Made by a program: the position numbers and the translations under genes. The notes below the pieces were generated by a model. That model saw only the letters and a list, made by a program, of their open reading frames with translations. It was not told where the DNA came from and did not search any database. This document shows positions 22,358 through 31,740 of a stretch of DNA of 64,000 nucleotides, piece by piece. This DNA comes from Cephalotrichum gorgonifer (lineage: Eukaryota; Ascomycota; Sordariomycetes; Microascales; Microascaceae), in contig ONZQ02000017.1 in NCBI GenBank assembly GCA_900312665.1, positions 372,001 to 436,000 on the forward strand, in the 5' to 3' direction. Within the stretch, counting starts at the first letter, position 1. The number at the start of each line of letters is the position of its first letter.

Positions 22358-24416
22358 TCACCTAACCCTCGTAAACACCGGCATCGAATCCAGCGCACAC
22401 TCGACCTCGACCGTCTGGCCCCCCTCAAACACAACCGCCTCGTCATAGAACGACGCCCAGCGCTCCCCGGCCTCCAGGCGCGGCAGGTAAACCGACATCC
22501 TCCTCACGCCCGCCCTCAGCACGGGACACGCGAGGTACCTGTCCCCGTACATGAACTCCTCGTGGACGGCCCACGCCCTCTCGTCCCCCGGGAACTCGTA
22601 GAACAGCGGCCTCATCACCGGCGACCCTAGCTTGTGCGCCTCGTCCATCAGAGCCCGCGTGTACTCGCGCAGGCCCTCGCGGATGAGCATGTACTTCTTG
22701 CATATCCCGAACACCTCCTCGCCGTACGACCACACCTCGTTGTCCGCCCCGCTCGCCGCCGACAGCGCGCCCCCCTTCTTCGGCTCCCGGTCCCCGTGGA
22801 GCCGCATGACGGGGCAGAACGCGCCCCACTGGAACCACCTGGCGAACAGCTCCCTGAAGCCCTCGTCCCGCGGGTCCCCGCCGTGGAACCCGCCGATGTC
22901 CGTCGTCCACCACGGCAGGCCCGCGATGCCCATGTTCAGCCCCGCGGCCAGCTGGTTCCGCAGGCTCGCCCACGAGCTCGCGATGTCCCCGCTCCACACG
23001 AGCGCCCCGTACTTCTGGCTGCCCACCCACGCGCACCGCAGGAGGTTGACGATGTTGCCCTGGCCCTCGCCCTCCTGGCCCTCGTAGAAGGTCCGCGCGT
23101 AGTCGCGCGGGTACTGGTTGCCGACCTTGAGGACCGGCCCCGCGTGGTACCGGTAGTTGTCGAAGTCGTACGTGCCGTACTCGGGCTCCGCGACGTCGAG
23201 CCAGAACGCCTTGATGCCGTAGTCGAAGTAGTTCTTCTTGGTCTTCTCCCAGACGTAGCTCCGCGCCTCTGGGTTCGTGGCGTCGTAGAATACCGTCTCG
23301 CCCTCGAAGTCTAGGTTTGTCGAGAGGCCGCGCTCGGTGCGCACGAGGAGTCCACGCTCTAGCATCTCGGCGTAGTTCTCCGAGCGCTTGTCGACGGTGG
23401 GCCAGATGGAGACCATGAGCTCGATTCCCAGGGAGCGTAGCTCCTTGACCATTGCCTCTGTTTCTTTTGTTAGAACTGTAAGGGGGGAAGGGGGGAAGGG
23501 AGAAAGGGAAGGGCGGGGGCTCACCAGGGTCGGGGAAGAACTTAGAGTCAAACTTCCAGTCACCCTGCATAGGCCAGTGGAAGAAATCAATCACGATGAC
23601 GTCCATAGGCAACCCGAGCCTCTTATGCTCCCTCGCCACCCGCAGCACCTCCTCCTGCGTCTCATATCTCAGCTTACACTGCCAGAACCCCAGCCCGTAC
23701 TCCGGCATCATCGGCGGCTTCCCCGTCACGTCCATGTACGCCCTCACGATGTCCGCCGGCCTCTCCCCCACCACGACCCAGTAGTCCAGCGCGTCGGTCG
23801 CGTACGCCTCGAAGCTCATCACGTTCTTCCCGAACACCGCCCGCCCCACGGCCGGGTTGTTCCACAGCAGGCCGTACCCCCTAGACGAAAGCGCGAACGG
23901 CACGCTCGCCTGCGAGTTCCTCTGCGCGAGCTCCAGGTCCAGGCCCTTGAGGTCCAGGTGCGGCTGCTGGTACTGCCCCATCCCTAAGATCCTCTCGTTG
24001 GGGTCCTGGCTCTCGAAGCGCATGGTGAGGTGGTAGTCGCCGCCGGGGGCGGCCTTGAACTCGCGCGCCGAGACCTCGAGAGCGCTGCACTTCGGGTCCT
24101 GGATGTCGCGTCGGTTGCGCGAGTACTCCTCGAGCATGACTGTGCCCGTGGCGTCGAGGATAGTGAGCTTACCGTGCCGCGAGACGGTGGCGGTGATGTT
24201 GCCATTCGTGATGGTCGCGGACCCGGTGGCATCGGAGGGGAGGGCGATCTGGGGGGCGGGGGTAGGAGGCGCCTGGGGTTCAAGGCCCCGAGGGTCGGAA
24301 GGCATGGTGGAGGACTTGGTGGCGCGCACGCGGAAGGCGTTGGGGCCCCATGGCTCGATCCATAGCTTCTCGCTGTCGAAGCTGTAGACCAGCCTGTTCT
24401 CCTCTTGGCGAAGCAT
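22358..24416 (-). CDS. GH31 alpha-xylosidase-like glycoside hydrolase, probably cytosolic
   Basis: Exons 24416-23525 and 23475-22358, joined over a 49-nt intron, give 669 residues. GH31 enzymes release alpha-linked xylose or glucose by a double-displacement mechanism. The N-terminal beta-sandwich is followed by the TIM barrel (PEYGLGFWQCKLRYETQEEV, then GLPMDVIVIDFFHW). The nucleophile motif is AFWLDVAEPEYG. The likely acid/base Asp is in MRLHGDREP. GLPWWTTDIGGFHGGDP is also characteristic. The WLDxAEPE form resembles the alpha-xylosidase branch rather than secreted maltase-type enzymes. No signal peptide is visible, so intracellular action on xyloglucan oligosaccharides or xylosides is likely; substrate is inferred. 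A TATATATA lies about 120 bases upstream of the start. Confidence 0.88.
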
Positions 24417-25635
24417 CTTGTTTCGTGTCCGTGGAGTGGTATTTGTGACTGTTGGGGGCTTCGTGTAGTCTATGGGGGAAGAAACGTAGATGGTTCACCT
24501 TGGGGAAGACGGAAGATAGGGAAAGGGGACGATATATATACTCGGAGCTTCCGTGGGACCTCTAACCTCGTACCTATTTCTCGTCCCGAGGGGGTGGTTC
24601 CTGGTGGAATCCACCGCCCCGCCTACGCACTCACTTTTTTGCCGACCCCATAGATTAACGGCATACGATGTGGGCTGCATCCCTCGACCACCTTGAAAGG
24701 AGCGCATGCGAAAGTTAGGATGTGAAACCGTGGCGACCACCAATGATGGCAGTGGAGCTCGCTCATCGTACGAGTATCATTATACGCAATGAGTAGACAT
24801 GAAGGCCGTCGGCTAAATTCCTTCGTGTCGGAGTTCTAACACGGGGTGCGGAGTGCGGGGTTGAATGCGGCTTGACTCCGCTCCGGCGGCGTGGGGCCGG
24901 TGGCGCCCCACCGGAGCACTCGGCGTACACCCGGCAAGTTCCCCCGCCCCCGCAGCCAGTCCCAGCTGCGAGGATTTAATCCCGAGCATCTGTAGTCATG
25001 GATGGCATTACGGCGATGCCACCCCCCCCCAAATTGGTGGGTGAGTAGTGATGGAGGCGGTACTACCAGCACCGGCACAGATTTCCGCGTCTGGCACCTC
25101 GGGCGGGGTCTAGAAACAGCCATCCGCGCATGCTGGTGCGTGTTAAACTTGCTCACCTTGTGTTCCATTCCCCCATCTATTTCTTGCTCCTCATATGACT
25201 AAGTACCTAACGAGTAATGGTCGATTCCTTCGACTACGTTGCAAACAGGGGGGGTCCACCCCCGTCAAGGAGGTAACACTGGCTAGCTGCCGCACGTCAT
25301 ATCCCCGGCTCGCCACTAGGTAGGCTCCGTTACTTGTAATTCACTCGGGGGAACGTAGCTTCAGAAGGTGGGTCCCGTAGCACCCCCGATGGCAGGGCAA
25401 TATAAAAGCGTGCAGTTGTGGTTGACAAATTTCCCCTCTAATAACTAGACTGCCACATCAACCTGACCTTGTACAGACAGATACCCAAAGGTGACCGACC
25501 CCCTTCAAAGCTCTCAGCGCAAAAAGACCCGCGACTAGAAACCCCTAGAAAACAAACATGTTTTACCTTCTCCTCCCCACCATCCCTTACTACTACACCA
25601 CATTAACCTCCTGAAACACCGTCCTCCTACTTGAC
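24417..25635. other. Intergenic region upstream of GH31
   Basis: Includes the GH31 promoter and the 3' flank of DAK1. A TATAAAA word at about 25400 on the plus strand faces no gene. Nothing else was recognised. Confidence 0.5.
24533..24540 (-). promoter_or_regulatory. TATA-like element upstream of GH31
   Basis: TATATATA, 117 bases before the GH31 ATG, a common distance for fungal promoters. It is self-complementary, so the orientation comes from the gene. Confidence 0.35.
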
Positions 25636-27487
25636 CTACTCCTTCCCTGCCAACCCCTCAAAGAAAACAGCCAGCCCCCACGCCCCCGGGTCGGGGACCT
25701 TCGTATACCCCTCTCCACCAACGTAGACCGACCTCCCCAGCCCGGGAAGCATCCCCTTCGTCCCCTCGGCACCCGCCCTCGCCTTCCTTGCTGCCTCCGC
25801 CAAGTCTCCCCCCTCGACAAGCCCGTCCACGAATGGCGCCAGCGCGTCGACGAGCGTCCTGTCCCCAGGTCGCGCGGGGGTGTACTTTCCTAGCGCCTCG
25901 ACACTCCGCGCCAATGCGGTACCCCAGGACTTGGGCGTCATAGGGCCGGACGGTAGGGAACGGAGGGAGTGGAGGAGGGCGTTGAGGAAGATGGAGAAGA
26001 GGGCGCCCGAGGTGCCGTCCATGGTCATCTCGACTACGGGGATGATGGAGGCGAGGGAGACGGCAGGGTCTTGGGTGAGTGGAGTCTGCGAGATTTGTTT
26101 GAGGACCGCTAAGTGGGAAGGTTAGTAAACGTAGGCTTGGAGTGAGGGGGAGAACGTAAAAAGAGAAGTAGGGGAACAGGGAGAGGAGAAAAGATATACC
26201 TTCGGCACCGCGCTTCAACCCAGTCCCACAGTCACCGTCGCCGACAATAGTGTCATACTTCGTAATCTCAGGCTCCGCAGCAATAACCCTCCGAAGGCCC
26301 TCGGTCAGCGCCGCCGTAGCAACGCCAGCATCCCACGTAAGGCCACTGGCCTCCGCACTCCCACTCGTCTCCGCATCGCCCGTCCTCTCGGCCGTATTCT
26401 TCGCCTCCCATGTCTCCTTCGAAATAGGTGCAGACCACCCCGTGACCTCAGCAGGGTCGTCCAGCAACTCAATCATTCCCGGGCCGCCGATATCCGTGTT
26501 CACTACGTTCAGAAGCGTGATGCTGAAACCAAGGCCGTTCAGACTCGTCATAAAGGTCCCACTGATGACCCGCACAGGGCGGATACCGTACGTCTTCTCC
26601 AGCTGACCGGCGACCTCGGCCGTGATGCCCGCGAGCTCGAGGACACTCACACCGCCGAGGTTATTAATCATCAGCACGACCTCGTTGGAGTCAACCTTGA
26701 CGAACGCACGGTCCTTGTCCTCCTGGTCCAACAGCTGAGCGAGCATCCTCTTCACCATCTCGGGCAGCTCGACTTTTGCGCGCCCGGACCCGGGCTCGTT
26801 ATGAATCCCCATACCCAGCTCGACCTCTCCGACCTTCAGCACCTCGTCGGAGGCCGCATCCGGGGCGGCACGTCCGGGGACGTGCACGTGCTCCAGGCTC
26901 GCACCGACGCTGACCAGGTTCGCGGCCGTTAGGCGCGCGACCTTGGCCACGTCGGCGAGCGAGGCACCCCTGGCGGCCAGCGCGCCGGAGATCTTGTGCA
27001 CCAGCACGGTACCGGCGATACCCCTCCTCCCGACCTTGCCGGCCTTCTCGCGCCCGACGCCGACGTCGTCACCCACGACGACCATCTCCACGTCCACGCC
27101 CGCGGCGCGGGCCTTCTCGACCGCGACGCCGAAGTTCAGCACGTCGCCGGTGTAGTTCATGACGGTGACCAGGACGCCGGCCGTGGTGTCGACGCGGGAC
27201 TGGACGCCGGCGCGAATCTGCTCGGAGGAGGGCGAGGCGAAGATAGTGCCGGAGACGGCGGCCGAGAGCATGCCCCTGCCGACCATGGCGGCGAAGGAGG
27301 GCTCATGGCCCGCGCCGCCTCCGGAGACTACGGAGACGCGGGCCGGGGTGCTCGTTTGGGGCTCGGGGCGACGGTAGATGATTTTGTTGGCGGGGTCGAA
27401 GGCGAGGGAGGGGTTGGTGATGGTTAGGGAGTGGAGGGCGGAGGTGACGAGGTGGGTTGGATCGTTGATGAAGTGCTTGGCAGACAT
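25636..27487 (-). CDS. DAK1: Dihydroxyacetone kinase (glycerone kinase)
   Basis: Exons 27487-26200 and 26108-25636 join over a 91-nt intron to 586 residues, the normal size for a fungal two-domain DAK. The enzyme phosphorylates dihydroxyacetone to DHAP with ATP in the cytosol, detoxifying DHA and feeding glycolysis. The DhaK domain starts MSAKHFINDPTHLV and has the glycine loop VVSGGGAGHEPSFAAMVG. GVLVTVMNYTGDVLNFG follows. The covalent substrate-binding His is in LGMGIHNEPG. The DhaL ATP domain has the metal-binding VGDGDCGTGLKRGAEAV, which is restored by the splice, and MTMDGTSGALFSIFLNAL. An upstream in-frame ATG at 27676 would add 63 residues of leader-like sequence; the internal ATG fits the family. 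Confidence 0.94.
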
Positions 27488-28738
27488 GGTAGCGGCTGGC
27501 GAAGAAGAAGAGTCTTCGTATGTTCGTAGGACTGCGCGGGCTGCTGAGTCGGCCGTTGGGCGGTAGACTCGAGGACGGAGCTCAGGGTCCAGGTGTAAGA
27601 GCTGTGTACGGACGTACGGATTTGGCCAAGAGGGGCAACGAGGGGGTGATGCTAGAAGGATAGATGGATGGTACAAAAAAAGAAGGGGAGGTTTTGGAGG
27701 ATTGAGATGGAAGGGAAGATCAACTGGAGTGACGAATTTAGATTATCTCGTCGATTATTATTAACCTCCGCGTGCGCTTGCTAGCGTGGATGGACAAGAC
27801 CAGGAAGGAAGGACGAGCAGGTGGGTAAGTCCGTCGATTCAATGTTTCTTGGCGGGGTAATCGAATACTAACGAGATTTCCTGCGGTGTTCCTCACAGAA
27901 ATTTGATAGGAAATAATTGTAGAGATTGAAATTTTCTAGAGACAAGTAACCTGATCTGATGGAATACAGCCCTCTCATGAACCTCGCCCGACAAAAAAAA
28001 TCCAACTTCTTCTCTACCAGTACGCAATCATACATACGAGTACCCCTCGCTCCCGTTGGGCTTCCCGCTCACCTCTGTCCCCTCACAGCTTTCCCCCTCT
28101 GCCGGCGTCACTGCGGGGTAAGACTTTCCGAATCGGGGCAAGGGTAAAAACACCCGGTTGGCGAGGCGCGTAACCTTTCCGTTCTCGGCGGGGAGAATGA
28201 CGCAGTGGGGAAAGTTGGTGAGGGGCTACGGCTGATGGGGGAGGCTCATATTCGGGGCTAGACTCGAGCTATTGCCTCGGAGGTCAACGGCAATTTGTCT
28301 CGTATCGGCAGTGGAGGGGCAAGCACTTTGAAGCTAAGGAAATGAGAGAAAAAAAAATGGAAGAAAAAAGGAACAAAAAAAGAAGAAAAAAAGGGAGGGG
28401 CCAGGGTGAGCAAAAGACAGGAAGAAGAAAGAACAAAATAAGAAAATAAGAAAATAATTATGAGGGACAACAGGATAAAGTAGAAAATAAAAAAGACAGT
28501 GGGATCCCTTTCAAACTGCACATTAACACTTCTTCATTCGCGGAGTATGCGATAGCATCCACCTTCACTGCGGAAAGATATTCTTACTATCACAATAACC
28601 CCCCTCCTGGCCAAAATAGAATGTATGAGCAATATCTAACACCTAATCCCTAGGTTCTCCGGAGTGGTACAGCCGGACAAGCACCAGAGAGGGGCAAGCC
28701 TACTAATAGGAGAGGCTATATACAGACGTTAATTTTCA
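27488..28738. other. Intergenic region right of DAK1
   Basis: It begins with the DAK1 promoter. Bases about 28340-28500 form an A-rich purine tract with several A homopolymers on the plus strand. The 87-codon minus-strand ORF across it is low complexity (Phe/Leu/Ser) and not a gene. Confidence 0.5.
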
Positions 28739-29168
28739 CTAGAAGCTGCAGAAGCTGTGTGAGGGTGAGGTTCCTACCATGTATTCGTAAGATAATACAC
28801 CGCCTAGCTCAGTCGTGTTGAGGATGCTTGAAATAAGTAACACATTTCTATTAGCTCGCGCTTCTGTGTCTGCGATATTGGCCGCCATACTTACCTCTTT
28901 GTGCCACTCGACATCTCGCCGAAGATACAAGAGCCGGAGGAGAGAGGATAGACGGACCACCACCAGAATCGCCAGTCCTATGTACATGTATTGACGGGCG
29001 AGTTGACCCAAAAAAAAGAACTGTAATACCCGCTCCTGTTAAGCATCCTATAGAGAGGCAGCAGATAGCTATGGCTGTTGGTCGAATAGCCAAACATACA
29101 TCTAACTGAATACCACGTTCAACTCTACGAGTATAGGCTTGCCTATCGGTAGGGTTGGGAGTATTGAA
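28739..29168 (-). pseudogene. Two coding-like segments of an unidentified membrane protein, possibly decayed
   Basis: The segment 29168-29100 is open and ends at a GTATGT donor. A 64-nt intron (29099-29036) ends in TTAACAG. The frame then continues from 29035 to a TAG ending at 28739. The joined peptide reads RRVERGIQLD, ERVLQFFFLGQLARQYMYIG, then a hydrophobic segment (LAILVVVRLSSLLRLLYL), a charged stretch (RRDVEWHKEV) and a second moderately hydrophobic part. The splice keeps the frame and has ideal fungal length, which argues against chance. An in-frame TAA at 29171-29169 blocks extension upstream, and no start codon was found. It may be part of a larger gene with the island at 29551-29651, or a relic. 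Family not recognised. Confidence 0.25.
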
Positions 29169-29550
29169 TTAAGATCTCGACCCCCCCTGCTGCCAAAGTT
29201 ATTGTATTCTCGCAAATGGCTTTTCTATCATTATTTTCTTCCCTTTCAAGATTACTCCTCGCTGCGATGAACCCAAGTATAGACGCGCCCCGGCCCGCTC
29301 CTCCCACATGACTGCCTGCGGACTAGCGCATGCCCCACTCGGCTCATCTCTCCGGGTGCGTTTGTGTCCTGGTATGGCCATTCTATAATAGCCGTCTCGT
29401 ACCCGTGGTTATCCGGCATCTAGTCTGGCAGAAGAGGATAAAAGATGTGACATTCTATCGAGATCTGTCGCGGGGAAGTGATATAATAGTGGAAGAGTTG
29501 CGAAAGAATGGATGAAAGGATGGTAAAGTGCCAGATTAAGGGTAACGTAC

Positions 29551-29651
29551 ATCTTCATCGGAGTAGAGAGGACCAGCCTAAATATCTGATCTACAAGTAG
29601 GAATAGCGCACCGCGTATACTATTGAGAGTGGCAAGTATGAACGTCAGTCC
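29551..29651 (-). other. Coding-like island with membrane-type peptide
   Basis: The minus-strand frame reads TLNSIRGALFLLVDQIFRLV and ends at an exact GTACGT donor (29550). The donor phase leaves two bases. An acceptor at 29144-29143 before the segment above would keep the frame, but would need a 408-nt intron. It could be an exon of the same unknown membrane-protein gene. The composition is also compatible with chance. Confidence 0.2.
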
Positions 29652-29767
29652 TCATAGGCGCTAGGATTCAATATTCATTTGCATCGACAACTCACTTGTC
29701 TAGGCTAAGAAAAGAAAACAGTTGCCCGGCCTCGATGCAAGAGCGTTAAGGATCCCAGCGATTTACT

Positions 29768-29995
29768 CTAGTGCAATTCATATTCCTTAAGTGTGAAGCC
29801 CTCGTTCATTAGCGCAGAGAATGTAATATCATTATATGATGTATAGTCGGGTCGCTGCTCACCCAGAAGTAGACGTGTGGGAACCGGATTTAGAAGCTTG
29901 TCTGCTGGTGGGGTAATTTGTATTCTAGTTTGTTCCTGTTTACGACGTATGTTGTATAAGTCTGTACCCGAGTTGGAAATCATAACTGCACACAT
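29768..29995 (-). CDS. Possible 75-residue protein of unknown function
   Basis: An ATG at 29995 opens a frame of 75 codons ending in TAG. It is preceded by a TATATAAG word (30101-30094), about 100 bases upstream, a reasonable core-promoter distance. The peptide is compositionally normal: hydrophilic, with LLNPVPTRLLLGEQRPDYT and ALMNEGFTLKEYELH at its end. It could be a small intact gene, the first exon of the membrane-protein candidate to its left, or a chance ORF. Codon use is less GC-biased than in the confident genes. Confidence 0.25.
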   Translation of the reverse strand: MCAVMISNSGTDLYNIRRKQEQTRIQITPPADKLLNPVPTRLLLGEQRPDYTSYNDITFSALMNEGFTLKEYELH

Positions 29996-30093
29996 GCACT
30001 AGTTGGCTACGGGAGTGGACATTAACAACTAAACTTGATAGCACGGAAAGGATACCACTTTTTGTTGCCCTACGTGGCGATGATAGGGTCCCA

Positions 30094-30101
30094 CTTATAT
30101 A
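30094..30101 (-). promoter_or_regulatory. TATA-like element (TATATAAG)
   Basis: Lies about 100 bases upstream of the ATG at 29995 on the minus strand. Its value depends on whether that ORF is real. Confidence 0.25.
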
Positions 30102-30444
30102 GACATTTATAGTCGTTGAAACGGCCATGGCGTCTGCCACCCGCTCTCTCTCTGAAGCTTCTAATCTTTTGCAGTATGTTTACGCTTGATGAGAGGTCTG
30201 CCCTCAGCAGTGGCTCGACTAAGCACAAGGGGACCTCTACGAACTAACCCATACAGATACGAAAATGGGCTCCACCAGGTAATTGTGGCCGATCGTTAAA
30301 CGACCCCGATGCTTCGCATTGCGGAGGGAATTGAGCTTAGAAGAAAATCCAGAAATAGGCTCAGGCCAGTGTTGCGCCAGGGTATCAATATATTGCAGAA
30401 AAGAAACGCTAAACTATAGAGAATGCTTCCCACCACGTCCCGCT

Positions 30445-31740
30445 CTATGCGGCCGAGTATCCTGTCTTTGTCTTTCCCAGGTTCCATATATCATCGCATA
30501 TCCAGCTTCCATCCTGGAAACTCCAGAGGAAGTCCGGGATCCCATCGAATCGGGACCTATGCCTATGTCCAAAACCAACAAAATCCCAGAAGTCGAACCA
30601 GTGCACCGAGAAGGGCGTCCGGTCTGGCCCCAGGGGCTCGGGTGCCTTCTTCAACCCCGTCTCGTCAAAGCAGTCGGCGACCTTGCGCCACAACTTGCTA
30701 TCTTTCAGCTCGTGGATCGCGATTGGGTCGGTCCCGTAGAGCGCGTGCCTGGTCGAGTTCGGGTGCGTGCTCGCCCTCGACCACGCCGTCCCGTCCCCGC
30801 GGGAATCCCGATCGTCGTAGTCGAACTTCTCCGTCCCCCTAAAGTTCACAAAGTTGGCCCTCTCGCGGCCCTTCAGCATGAGCACGGCGAGGGCCATATC
30901 CTCGCCCGTCACGACCTTGAACCGGCTCTGCAGGGAAGATAGAAGGCCCACCATGTCCCACGTCACTGTATACATGGACCCATGGGGGAAAACGAGGTCC
31001 CAGGAACGCGTGTAGTACAGCTCCCCTATCACCGTCCTCTCGACCGTACTTTTCCAAACGCCCGTCTTGTTGGATAGCCTCGGTGCGAGAAATTTGTCCC
31101 AGAACCCACGTGCGTTGAGCCACAGGTCCGTGTCCATCTTCGACACGAACTCATACCTATAGTCATGACTAACAAGCCACTTGTAGAACTCCAGCGTCTT
31201 AACCGTGTTGGCGGTGACGTCGTCCTCCTGCAGGTGGTCGAGAACAATGATATCGCCAAAGGTACGGTTCTCCATCGCCACCATAGCCGTCCACTGAGGG
31301 CCCGGGTTGGCCACCACAAACCGACCGTCAAAGGGCACGTCTCGGAAGAGCTGCATCCACGTCGACCGTATCGCCGCGCGGTGCTCGAAGTCCGCCGCGG
31401 CGCAGATGACGGCAGCAAGCCATGGCTTGGGCGGTTGGCTGGACGTGTGGTTGTGGTCGTCGTCGGATAGCGATACTTGCATCGGCGACTCGGGGAACGG
31501 GTGTAGCGGGTACAAGGCCTTGGCTACCTTATTGACCTGTTTTCCATGTACCACCGTTCCGGAATCTGGTGGCTCGAACGCCGCATGGTGTTGTGACTGC
31601 TTCCCGACCACGAGGTGGACTGTGAAGGTGGTTGTGATGATGAGGCAGATGACGAGGAGACGGATGAGCTTTGGCGTGGCACGCATGGCGAATGGTAGAC
31701 ATGTGGCCATCGGCGAGGAGAAAGGTCTCGCGGAGGACAT
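30445..31740 (-). CDS. GT31-like (beta-1,3-galactosyltransferase-type) Golgi glycosyltransferase
   Basis: An intronless ORF of 431 residues with type II membrane topology. A short basic cytosolic N-terminus precedes a signal-anchor at about residues 24-45 (LIRLLVICLIITTTFTVHLVV), followed by a luminal stem. Catalytic-domain motifs of the beta-1,3-glycosyltransferase family follow in order: AAIRSTWMQLFRD, the DxD metal site in FVSKMDTDLWLN, YYTRSWDLVFPHGSMYTVTWD, and the VTGEDMALAVLML block. The C-terminal part is Trp-rich and divergent. It probably transfers a hexose to glycans in the Golgi; donor and acceptor cannot be told from sequence. The gene stands alone between two gene-poor regions. 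Alternative starts are Met11 and Met19. Confidence 0.8.
   Translation of the reverse strand: MSSARPFSSPMATCLPFAMRATPKLIRLLVICLIITTTFTVHLVVGKQSQHHAAFEPPDSGTVVHGKQVNKVAKALYPLHPFPESPMQVSLSDDDHNHTSSQPPKPWLAAVICAAADFEHRAAIRSTWMQLFRDVPFDGRFVVANPGPQWTAMVAMENRTFGDIIVLDHLQEDDVTANTVKTLEFYKWLVSHDYRYEFVSKMDTDLWLNARGFWDKFLAPRLSNKTGVWKSTVERTVIGELYYTRSWDLVFPHGSMYTVTWDMVGLLSSLQSRFKVVTGEDMALAVLMLKGRERANFVNFRGTEKFDYDDRDSRGDGTAWSRASTHPNSTRHALYGTDPIAIHELKDSKLWRKVADCFDETGLKKAPEPLGPDRTPFSVHWFDFWDFVGFGHRHRSRFDGIPDFLWSFQDGSWICDDIWNLGKTKTGYSAA

Noticed and set aside
22634..23987. Plus-strand ORFs of 150-226 codons opposite GH31
   Set aside because: They are Arg/Pro/Leu-rich mirror frames of a clear GH31 gene.
25398..25410. 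TATAAAA promoter-like word on the plus strand
   Set aside because: No plus-strand gene lies downstream; both neighbouring genes are on the minus strand.
28258..28521. 87-codon Phe/Leu/Ser-rich minus-strand ORF
   Set aside because: Produced by an A-rich purine tract; low-complexity translation.
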